This document shows positions 1 to 5,616 of a stretch of 5,616 nucleotides of DNA, in pieces. The position numbers and the translations under genes were made by a program. The DNA is from Candidatus Omnitrophota bacterium (lineage in GTDB: Bacteria > Omnitrophota > Gorgyraeia > Gygaellales > Profunditerraquicolaceae): the NCBI GenBank assembly GCA_026387485.1, contig JAPLLQ010000076.1:6628-12243 (forward strand). Direction: 5' to 3'. The notes below the pieces were generated by a model. It was not told the origin of the DNA and did no database searches. It saw only the letters and a list, made by a program, of their open reading frames with translations. Position 1 is the stretch's first letter, and each line of letters begins with the position of its first letter.

Positions 1-25
1 AGCACCCGAAGGGTGCGAAGGATCT
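1..25 (-). repeat. Partial palindromic intergenic element with perfect 6-bp hairpin
   Basis: Positions 2-7 (GCACCC) and 11-16 (GGGTGC) are perfect inverted repeats around a 3-nt loop, giving a GC-rich hairpin just after the xseA stop. On the minus strand the hairpin follows AGATCCTTC (25-17) and reaches the window edge at CT. The GATCCTTCG arm resembles one half of the GATCCTTCG...TCAGGATC palindromic intergenic elements I recall from many bacterial genomes, but the matching arm would lie outside the window. A rho-independent terminator is the alternative; the sequence where a U run would sit is not visible. Confidence 0.45.
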
Positions 26-41
26 ATCCCTCTTCCTCTTG

Positions 42-55
42 GCGCTTAGCGCTTA
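42..55 (-). repeat. Tandem TAAGCGC heptamer spanning the xseA stop
   Basis: On the minus strand the xseA stop codon begins two back-to-back copies of TAAGCGC (55-49 and 48-42). The second TAA is out of frame with xseA, so it is not a tandem stop. The same bases can also fold as a short GCGC/GCGC stem with a 3-nt loop. It is short enough to be chance; no function is assigned. The rest of 26-41 is purine-rich on the minus strand (AAGAGGAAGAGGG), resembling a ribosome binding site, but no start codon follows it at usable distance. Confidence 0.4.
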
Positions 56-1258
56 ATTGACTATCTCCTCAACCCTGCTGATAAATGCACCCTTGCTTAA
101 GACGGTTTTAATTTTATCTTTAATCTTAATCTGGTTTATATCTTTAATGATTGCGCTATCGGCTAAAAGCATACTCAAACTATAGCCGCGGGATAAAACT
201 GCCAACGGGCTTAAGGCTTGCAAGCTTTGAATTAAAGAGCTGAATCTTTCCTGAGTAATATTTAACATCTGACGCATATTCTGATTTAAACTGCTGAATA
301 ATTCATCCAGCAGTTGTTCTTTTTCCTGCAATCTATCTGCCGGGCTTTTTAAGGCATGGGCTAAAGCGGTAAGATTATTCTTTAGGGCATTAATGACACC
401 TGAAATTGAAAATTCCAGCTCATGCCTTAAACCATCTAAATCAGCTAAAAGCCGGTTCTTTTTATCAACAATAATTTTGGCAGCAGCAGTCGGGGTTTCT
501 ACGAAAAGATCGGCAACCAAATCACAGAGGCTGGTATTAATCTGGTGGCCTACCGCGGAGAGGGTCGGTATTTGGGAATTATAAACTGCCCGGGCAACTA
601 CCTCTTCGTTAAATGCCCAGAGGTCTTCGGTGCTGCCTCCGCCGCGGCTAACAATAATCAAGTCTAAATCTTTATATTGATTTAAATCTTCTATCCCCTG
701 AGCAATCTCTTGGGCTGCGCCCTCACCCTGCACCCGCGCCGAACGAATCACTACATCCACGCAAGGAGCGCCTTTTTTTAAGATCCCTAAGATATCCCGG
801 ATCGCTGCTCCGGCACTGGAGGTAACTATGCCTACTCGAAAAGGCATTAAAGGAATTTGCTTTTTATGTATTGGATCGAATAACCCTTCTTTAAGTAATT
901 TATTCTTTAACTGCTCAAAGGCTAACTGCCGTGCGCCCACGCCCTTAGGTTCAATTTGCTCTACGATAATTTGATACTGGCCGCGCGCTCCATAGACATC
1001 AATCTTGCCAAAGCAAATTACCTTAAGCCCATCTTCAATTTTAAATTTTAATTCCCGGGCAGCCCGAATAAACATCGCGGCATTTAAGACTGCCATACTA
1101 TCCTTGAGCGAAAAATAAAAATGCCCGGAAGAGGCTATCTTAAAATTAGAAACCTCTCCCTCGACCCAAATCCCATTGCCGAAAGTATTTTCAAAAACGG
1201 CTTCTATCTCACGGGTAATTTCCGATACTGTATAAATATGTTTATTTTTTAGTGGCAT
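53..1258 (-). CDS. xseA: Exodeoxyribonuclease VII large subunit
   Basis: The 401-residue product is XseA, the catalytic large subunit of exonuclease VII, which degrades single-stranded DNA from both ends to oligonucleotides and works with several copies of the small subunit XseB. Residues 8-103 form the N-terminal OB-fold (YTVSEITREIE, IWVEGEVSNFK, SGHFYFSLKD). The catalytic domain follows: FRVGIVTSSAGAAIRDIL (140-157) with D155, SRGGGSTEDLWAFNEE (204-219) with R205, and the SAVGHQIN segment (234-241) with H238. A coiled coil spans about 265-345, and the conserved LSPLAVLSRGYSL segment (349-361) precedes the short C-terminal strand. It is somewhat shorter than the Escherichia coli protein but not visibly truncated. 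The usual GHExD is GHQIN here, so the fourth catalytic position is N241 rather than Asp. The ATG lies inside the preceding gene and has no good ribosome binding site, suggesting translational coupling. Confidence 0.95.
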   Translation of the reverse strand: MPLKNKHIYTVSEITREIEAVFENTFGNGIWVEGEVSNFKIASSGHFYFSLKDSMAVLNAAMFIRAARELKFKIEDGLKVICFGKIDVYGARGQYQIIVEQIEPKGVGARQLAFEQLKNKLLKEGLFDPIHKKQIPLMPFRVGIVTSSAGAAIRDILGILKKGAPCVDVVIRSARVQGEGAAQEIAQGIEDLNQYKDLDLIIVSRGGGSTEDLWAFNEEVVARAVYNSQIPTLSAVGHQINTSLCDLVADLFVETPTAAAKIIVDKKNRLLADLDGLRHELEFSISGVINALKNNLTALAHALKSPADRLQEKEQLLDELFSSLNQNMRQMLNITQERFSSLIQSLQALSPLAVLSRGYSLSMLLADSAIIKDINQIKIKDKIKTVLSKGAFISRVEEIVN

Positions 1259-3008
1259 CGGCTTCTGTATTCTTAGGTACTACAACGTTTTCTAGCGCAG
1301 GCACAACCACTGGCTTCTTCTTCAATATAATCAGGTTAACTGAATAGGGGCTTAAGGTTAAGCTTTCCTGAAATGAATTTTGCGCGGGGATAACTTCTTT
1401 TTCTTCAACCGGCTTAAATTCACAGCTAATCCCGCAAGAAGAATTCAGGCTAAAACGACTATAGAGATATTCCTCTTTTATATTTTGCAGCGTTATTTTG
1501 ATGTTCCGGTTGCTGGCTTGAAACTGCTTAAGCTTATCGCTAAGCTCCTTAGCCTTTTTTAATAAGGACTTGGTATTATTGGTTACGCGTAGGCTATCTA
1601 TCTCCTCTTGTCCTAAAATAATCTTATTTAACTGGCCTGAACGGATAAGATTCAGCAGGAATCTTCTCTCTGCCTCATTTAGTCCGGCAATGTCTTGAGA
1701 AAAATAATTCTTGACGATATCTGGGTCAAGATAGTTATAGATAAGAATACTAAATTCATCCTGGGACTTAGAAGCGATGGCTCCGACAAATTCATCGCTT
1801 AGCTTAACTAGGAACATATCCGGGCCTAGTTTATTAAGCATCCTAAAAACGTTAAATATAGCTTTCGCTCCGGCTTTATCCTGAAAATTAGCCCGCTCAA
1901 AATAAAATACTCCCACATTCCTGGTTACCCCTTCTTTGTTATTCTGAAAATCCTCCAGGGCAAAATAAACCTGGTTATCTATTCCGGCTTCATACATATT
2001 TTTCAGGCGAGCAGGAATGTAGCTGGCTGCGACAAAAGATTTTTCCCCTCGTTCAAGTAAAACATTAGCATCGCGGTCATAGTTCCATTCATCAATGATC
2101 AAAAGCGTATTTTTGTTAAAATTAAAATAGATGAGCCAATCTCGGATCAAACTCACCATGGCCTTATTGTATATTGTGCTCTCTTTTTCAACTTTAGGGT
2201 CAGATGAATAGGCATGCCAGGTAATAAAATCAAGTGGTAAGTGAGCCTGGCGGCAAAATTTAATTAACTCATAAATTAAACTTTTCTCCGGGCTTAAGGC
2301 AGTATTGGTGTCCGGATTATGGAACCACCAGCTTGTGCTTGGCCCTCCTACGGGTATATCAACTTTATACTCTTCCTTTAATTCCCGCGCGCTTTCGGCA
2401 ATCGCCCGGTATAGATTAAGATATTCCTGCTTTCTGCCTAAGAAAAAATCATCTAAATCCGGAGCGCTCCAGGCCTCATACCAAATCCTATATTTTTTAT
2501 TACAACTTAAGTCGCGCATAGTCTCTTTTACCAATTCCTTAAAAACTTTTAAATTAATGGGCGCGCTCTTCTTATCTAAAACCTTACCTAAGCCCGCAGG
2601 CGTACCGAATATATCTAAAATAACTGTTCCACCGGCATCATTAATATCCTTAATAACCTTTTCATAATTAGCCAAAAGTTTCTGCTTGGCCTCTTGGTCT
2701 TTATTCAGCTGGTCAATCTCCCATAAATCATATTGGATCCGGTATAAACCCTTAAACCCGATATCCTTTTGCCAAGTTTCCAAAACTTCTTTCCCGGCTA
2801 ATTCCTGCGGCCAGTCCTTATCTTGGCTAAAACCGCGGCCGCTTAAATCCAGATTCGGGTTAAAAATTTTAGGTAATACTACGGTATTAGAATTGACGTC
2901 CAGGACTAACTCAAGATCATCTGTGTTTTGAGCAAAAGAGAGTGGAAAAATAACCAGTGAGAGAAAGAGGATGGTTAAGGATAAAATCTTTACTTTAAAT
3001 TTTACCAT
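1242..3008 (-). CDS. Exported GH39-like glycoside hydrolase (clan GH-A fold) with altered acid/base motif
   Basis: This 588-residue protein starts with a clear signal peptide: a basic n-region (MVKFKVK), a hydrophobic core at about 8-24, and probable cleavage after A26 (SFA, then Q27). A (beta/alpha)8 barrel like GH39 xylosidase/iduronidase relatives spans about 60-390. Landmarks are IWYEAWSAPDLDDFF (175-189), followed by EYLNLYRAIAESA, then VGGPSTS (220-226), DFITWHAYSSDP (260-271) and IIDEWNY (304-310). E307 in the last motif fits the nucleophile. The family's Asn-Glu-Pro acid/base motif is replaced by S181-A182-P183, so normal retaining catalysis is doubtful unless another residue, such as E178, substitutes. 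Residues 405-430 and 548-563 look like strands of the usual C-terminal beta-sandwich, split by a helical charged insert (about 438-515). C525 and C529 could form a disulfide. The tail repeats VVVP twice. A weak AAGGA lies 14 nt upstream, inside ymdB. The stop overlaps the xseA start by 17 nt. Substrate is unknown. Confidence 0.8.
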   Translation of the reverse strand: MVKFKVKILSLTILFLSLVIFPLSFAQNTDDLELVLDVNSNTVVLPKIFNPNLDLSGRGFSQDKDWPQELAGKEVLETWQKDIGFKGLYRIQYDLWEIDQLNKDQEAKQKLLANYEKVIKDINDAGGTVILDIFGTPAGLGKVLDKKSAPINLKVFKELVKETMRDLSCNKKYRIWYEAWSAPDLDDFFLGRKQEYLNLYRAIAESARELKEEYKVDIPVGGPSTSWWFHNPDTNTALSPEKSLIYELIKFCRQAHLPLDFITWHAYSSDPKVEKESTIYNKAMVSLIRDWLIYFNFNKNTLLIIDEWNYDRDANVLLERGEKSFVAASYIPARLKNMYEAGIDNQVYFALEDFQNNKEGVTRNVGVFYFERANFQDKAGAKAIFNVFRMLNKLGPDMFLVKLSDEFVGAIASKSQDEFSILIYNYLDPDIVKNYFSQDIAGLNEAERRFLLNLIRSGQLNKIILGQEEIDSLRVTNNTKSLLKKAKELSDKLKQFQASNRNIKITLQNIKEEYLYSRFSLNSSCGISCEFKPVEEKEVIPAQNSFQESLTLSPYSVNLIILKKKPVVVPALENVVVPKNTEADATKK

Positions 3009-3011
3009 TTT

Positions 3012-3794
3012 TTAGATTAATTTCCTTATGATCCTGATAATTGAATCTGCCCTGCCGGTCTTTTCATTTATATCCACAACCACGCCCTGCAGCTGGATAT
3101 TATCCTCGGCTACTTCAAATCTAACTGGGATAGAAGTAAGGAACCTTTCTAAGACATCTTCCACTCTCCTGCCGATAACCGAATCAGTGGGCCCGGTCAT
3201 GCCTACATCAGTAATATAAGCTGTGCCCTTAGGAAGAATATGCTCGTCCGCAGTCTGAATATGCGTATGTGTACCTAAAACCGCGGAAACCTTGCCATCT
3301 AAATACCAACCTAAGGCTACTTTTTCAGAAGTTGCTTCAGCGTGGATATCCACAATAATTATCTTGCTTTCTTTGACTAACTCTTCGGCTGCGGCGAGCG
3401 TAGTTTTAAAAGGGCACTCTAAAGGCTCCATAAAAACCCGGCCATTAACATTAATCACGCCAATCTTTACACCAGACCTGCTTTTAAAAATCGCGCTTCC
3501 TTTCCCGGGAGCGCCAAGAGGAAAATTAAGCGGCCTTAAAATCCTCTCCTCTTGATTAATTAATTCAAAGATCTCTTTTTTCTTCCAGATATGGTCCCCG
3601 GAAGTTAAAATATCCACTCCGGAATTAAACAACTCTTGGGCTACTTTAGGATTTATCCCTGAGCCGCCTGCGGCATTCTCAGCATTAGCGATTACGAAGT
3701 CGAGCCGGTATTCTTCTTTTAAGCCGGGAATTAATTTTTCAACAGCCAACCTTCCGGGCCTGCCGACTATATCGCCGATAAATAGTATCTTCAT
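3012..3794 (-). CDS. ymdB: YmdB-family (TIGR00282) metallophosphoesterase / phosphodiesterase
   Basis: The 260-residue product has the expected family length (about 260-265). It starts with MKILFIGDIVGRPGR, the characteristic N-terminus carrying metal ligand D8. Further ligand motifs follow: E39-N40 in NAENAAGG, G66-D67-H68 in the third motif, H151 in VDIHAEATSEK, and H176-T177-H178 in GTHTHIQTAD. YDITDVG-type sequence (here AYITDVGMTGP, 192-202) and the GRR segment near 208-210 are also typical. This is the dinuclear-metal phosphodiesterase family of Bacillus subtilis YmdB, reported to hydrolyse cyclic nucleotides and to influence biofilm and motility decisions; it is unrelated to the Escherichia coli macrodomain protein of the same name. 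The protein has no signal peptide and should be cytoplasmic. It lies directly after rny, and 3 nt separate its stop from the next start. The third motif has Asp where I expected Asn (GNH); Asp can also bind metal. Confidence 0.93.
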   Translation of the reverse strand: MKILFIGDIVGRPGRLAVEKLIPGLKEEYRLDFVIANAENAAGGSGINPKVAQELFNSGVDILTSGDHIWKKKEIFELINQEERILRPLNFPLGAPGKGSAIFKSRSGVKIGVINVNGRVFMEPLECPFKTTLAAAEELVKESKIIIVDIHAEATSEKVALGWYLDGKVSAVLGTHTHIQTADEHILPKGTAYITDVGMTGPTDSVIGRRVEDVLERFLTSIPVRFEVAEDNIQLQGVVVDINEKTGRADSIIRIIRKLI

Positions 3795-3799
3795 TAAAA

Positions 3800-3804
3800 C
3801 TCCC
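3800..3804 (-). promoter_or_regulatory. Ribosome binding site of the ymdB-type gene
   Basis: The minus strand reads GGGAG, 5 nt before the ATG at 3794-3792, within the 15-nt gap after the rny stop codon. It is moderate in strength and supports the chosen start. The short gap argues for co-transcription with rny. Confidence 0.65.
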
Positions 3805-3809
3805 TATTC

Positions 3810-5366
3810 TTATTTCGCGTATTCAATTGCCCTGGTTTCTCTTATAACTGTCACTTTAATCTGCCCCGGATATTCCATCCCCTCTTCGATCTTCTTACGG
3901 ATCTCACGGGCCAGGTTTATCGCTTCCGGGTCAGAGATTTTTTCCGGCCGGACAATTACTCTTATCTCACGGCCTGCCTGTATAGCAAATGATTTTTCGA
4001 CACCCTTAAAAAGATTGGCGATTGACTCCAGTTTTTCCAAACGCTTAACATAGGTTTCTAATGTTTCGCGCCGGGCCCCCGGACGAGCCGCGCTTATGGC
4101 GTCGGCAGCTATTGTTAAAACCGCGTATAAACTTTGGGGCGGAGCCTCCTCATGGTGAGCTTCAATCGCGGCTACAACTTCCGCGGACTCACCGTATTTT
4201 TTGGCTAACTCTGCTCCTAATTTTGCGTGAGTACCTTCTGCCTGATGATCAATGGCTTTACCGATATCATGTAAGAGGCCTATTCTACGGGCTAACTTAA
4301 AATCCAAACCTAACTCTGTGGCCATGGCACCTAAAAGAAAAGAGGTCTCTCTGGAGTGCTGTAAGGCATTCTGGCCAAAACTGGTCCGATATTTTAAACG
4401 GCCCAACAACTTAACCAACTCCGGATGCAAACCATTAACTCCAACCTCAAATACTACGTGCTCTCCCTCTTCACGAATCTTCTCATCCATTTCTTTCTTG
4501 GTCTTCTCAACAATCTCTTCAATCCTTCCTGGATGGATCCTGCCGTCGGCAAGAAGTTTCTCTAAGCTTAAACGGGCGATCTCCCTACGCACAGTGTCAA
4601 ATGCTGATAACGTCACTGCCTCAGGAGTATCATCAATAATTACATCAACTCCTGTAGCCATCTCTAGCGCCCGGATATTCCTTCCTTCGCGGCCGATAAC
4701 CCGGCCCTTCATTTCATCATTAGGCAAGTTTACTACACTCACCGTAGACTCTACCGTATGCTCCACAGCGCATTTTTGGATTGCCAGGCTTAAAATCTCT
4801 CTGGCTTTCTTATCCGCAATACTGCGTAACTCCTCTTCTTGTTTTTTGACTAGGGCTGCTTTTTCATTATTCAATTCTTCACTGATCCGGCCGAGTAAAA
4901 TCTGTTTTGCTTCCTCTGCGGAGAGGGAAGCTATCTTCTGCAACCTTTCTTTTTCTTCGGCAATCAGCGCGTGCAGCTGATTTTCTTTTCCTTTTAAAGC
5001 CTCTTCCTGTTTTTTGATATTTTCGTGTTTTGAATCAATCTCTTTTTCCTTTTTCTCCAGCAAGTCCAGGCGGCGGTCAATATTTTCTTCCTTCTGGATC
5101 AGCCGCTTTTCCAGGTTGGATATTTCAAGCCTTCTATCCTTGGTCTCGCGCTCAAAATCCTGGCGGATCCGGTAAAGCAGGTCTTTGGCTTCAAGTTCTA
5201 CTTCTCTGCGTTTATCCTGGGCTTCCTTACGGGCCTGCTCAATAATATGCAGGGCCTGGGCTTCGGCGTCCTGAATCTTTTTTTCGGCAATATGCTTCCT
5301 CAAATAGTAACCTGCGAAGGTTGCCGCCAACGCAACTACAATAGATATTAGAATACTTGCCAACAT
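3810..5366 (-). CDS. rny: Ribonuclease Y (membrane-anchored endoribonuclease, KH and HD domains)
   Basis: The 518-residue product matches the usual length (about 510-520) and full domain order of RNase Y, which starts bulk mRNA decay by endonucleolytic cleavage at the inner face of the membrane. Residues 2-21 form a single hydrophobic N-terminal anchor. Residues 25-195 are a long charged heptad-like coiled coil rich in E, K, R and Q. Residues 205-270 form a KH RNA-binding domain with the loop GRVIGREGRN (221-230). The HD phosphohydrolase domain follows, with H337 in LQHS, the H366-D367 pair in LLHDIGK, H404-H405, and D422 in AADAIS as metal-ligand candidates. The conserved C-terminal segment GMEYPGQIKVTVIRE (496-510) is present. 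The start is set by the strong ribosome binding site. It ends 15 nt before the ymdB-type gene, an order also known in Firmicutes. No catalytic residue appears to be missing. Confidence 0.97.
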   Translation of the reverse strand: MLASILISIVVALAATFAGYYLRKHIAEKKIQDAEAQALHIIEQARKEAQDKRREVELEAKDLLYRIRQDFERETKDRRLEISNLEKRLIQKEENIDRRLDLLEKKEKEIDSKHENIKKQEEALKGKENQLHALIAEEKERLQKIASLSAEEAKQILLGRISEELNNEKAALVKKQEEELRSIADKKAREILSLAIQKCAVEHTVESTVSVVNLPNDEMKGRVIGREGRNIRALEMATGVDVIIDDTPEAVTLSAFDTVRREIARLSLEKLLADGRIHPGRIEEIVEKTKKEMDEKIREEGEHVVFEVGVNGLHPELVKLLGRLKYRTSFGQNALQHSRETSFLLGAMATELGLDFKLARRIGLLHDIGKAIDHQAEGTHAKLGAELAKKYGESAEVVAAIEAHHEEAPPQSLYAVLTIAADAISAARPGARRETLETYVKRLEKLESIANLFKGVEKSFAIQAGREIRVIVRPEKISDPEAINLAREIRKKIEEGMEYPGQIKVTVIRETRAIEYAK

Positions 5367-5370
5367 AGAT

Positions 5371-5380
5371 TACCTCCTTA
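5371..5380 (-). promoter_or_regulatory. Strong ribosome binding site of rny
   Basis: Read on the minus strand this is TAAGGAGGTA, a near-perfect anti-16S Shine-Dalgarno sequence. Its AGGAGG core ends 6 nt before the ATG at 5366-5364, which fixes the rny start. It is the best ribosome binding site in the window, so RNase Y is probably translated independently of the gene before it. The rest of the 66-nt spacer (5381-5432) is AT-rich. It contains an A/T-only self-complementary stretch with a T run (5411-5424) but no GC-rich stem, so I do not call a terminator or promoter there. Confidence 0.85.
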
Positions 5381-5432
5381 AAAGAAATAAGCTGGGTAGC
5401 TAGGTTCTAAAAAAATTTAATTTACTTTTGTG

Positions 5433-5615
5433 TTAGGCAAAAAGCACTTTGCTGACGCTTACATCGTGGCTTGAGGTGGGGACAGAAGGCAATATCTGCA
5501 GGTCAAATGCCAATCCAATAGAAGGAGTATCTTTGGGGATTTTTTTTAGGAAACGGTCGTAATAACCCTTCCCCCGGCCAAGGCGGTTGCCTTTTTTATC
5601 AAAGGCTAAACCCGG
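5433..5615 (-). CDS. 5-formyltetrahydrofolate cyclo-ligase, C-terminal 60 residues (5' end outside window)
   Basis: This is the 3' part of an open frame that enters from the window edge and ends at TAA (5433-5435). The visible 60 residues begin with PGLAFDKKG, followed by NRLGRGKGYYDRFL. This is the glycine-rich ATP/folate-binding signature of the 5-formyltetrahydrofolate cyclo-ligase (MTHFS/YgfA) family. The family converts 5-formyl-THF to 5,10-methenyl-THF with ATP in the cytoplasm, returning a storage or inhibitory folate to one-carbon metabolism. The C-terminal pattern (LAFDLQ, then LPSVPTSSHDV and a final VLFA) also fits the end of the family, where members close with a short hydrophobic strand after a D-V pair. 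Family members are usually about 180-200 residues, so roughly two thirds lies outside the window. It is followed after 66 nt by rny on the same strand. Identification is by motif only; the N-terminal half could not be checked. Confidence 0.93.
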   Translation of the reverse strand, partial: PGLAFDKKGNRLGRGKGYYDRFLKKIPKDTPSIGLAFDLQILPSVPTSSHDVSVSKVLFA

Positions 5616-5616
5616 C

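Noticed and set aside
2461..2470. Perfect 10-bp palindrome GGAGCGCTCC
   Set aside because: It is inside the coding sequence at the Ser-Ala-Pro motif, is single and short, and is explained by the codons used.
2305..2667. 120-residue open frame on the plus strand, opposite the GH39-like gene
   Set aside because: It is antisense to the conserved barrel-coding sequence and shows no family motif, signal peptide or supporting context.
4252..4980. 242-residue open frame on the plus strand, opposite rny
   Set aside because: It lies wholly antisense to the conserved KH and coiled-coil coding region of rny, its translation is rich in Ser, Leu and Ile with no recognisable domain, and it has no ribosome binding site of note. 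It is a shadow of the real gene.
5390..5402. Possible hairpin AGCT-GGGT-AGCT in the spacer before rny
   Set aside because: The stem is only four base pairs, has no T run and no conserved surrounding structure, so it is too weak for a terminator or riboswitch call.
5411..5424. A/T-only inverted repeat with a seven-T run (minus strand) after the cyclo-ligase stop
   Set aside because: A stem made only of A-T pairs would not pause polymerase in the usual way, and the close same-strand spacing to rny argues for read-through.
5367..5432. 6S RNA or another small RNA gene next to the 5-formyltetrahydrofolate cyclo-ligase gene
   Set aside because: ssrS lies beside this gene in some bacteria, but here the downstream spacer is only 66 nt, far too short for 6S RNA. 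Any such gene on the other side would be outside the window.

Overview
The window looks like one tightly packed, co-directional gene cluster read entirely from the minus strand, so transcription runs from high to low coordinates. In transcription order it contains: the 3' end of a 5-formyltetrahydrofolate cyclo-ligase gene (cut by the window edge), rny (RNase Y), a ymdB-type metallophosphoesterase gene, an exported glycoside-hydrolase-like protein, and xseA (exodeoxyribonuclease VII large subunit). The gaps are 66, 15 and 3 nt, and the last pair overlaps by 17 nt. No stretch over 300 nt lacks a gene. No tRNA, rRNA, CRISPR or insertion sequence was seen. No convincing promoter or complete terminator was seen either, so this is probably the middle of a longer operon.

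The organism is a bacterium of moderate GC with many AAA/TTA-type codons. The order cyclo-ligase, rny, ymdB, xseA, together with an exported clan GH-A-like protein, suggests an uncultivated, probably diderm lineage such as Omnitrophota or a relative. That placement rests on gene order and general familiarity, not on a search, and is tentative.

Region by region: 5433-5615 is the folate enzyme C-terminus with its glycine-rich GRGKGYYDRFL motif. 3810-5366 is a full-length RNase Y (membrane anchor, coiled coil, KH, HD). 3012-3794 is a complete YmdB-family phosphoesterase. 1242-3008 is a 588-residue protein with a signal peptide and a GH39-like barrel. 53-1258 is XseA. 1-52 holds a tandem heptamer and half of a palindromic element running off the edge; no xseB start is visible.

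The housekeeping genes cover one-carbon metabolism, RNA turnover, cyclic-nucleotide or phosphodiester hydrolysis and DNA end processing. The exported GH39-like protein is the outlier. The two most notable observations are at active sites. The GH39-like protein carries Ser-Ala-Pro where the family has Asn-Glu-Pro, so the expected acid/base glutamate is absent. XseA has His-Gln-Ile-Asn where the family usually has His-Glu-x-Asp. I found no clear evidence of a wholly new multi-gene system.
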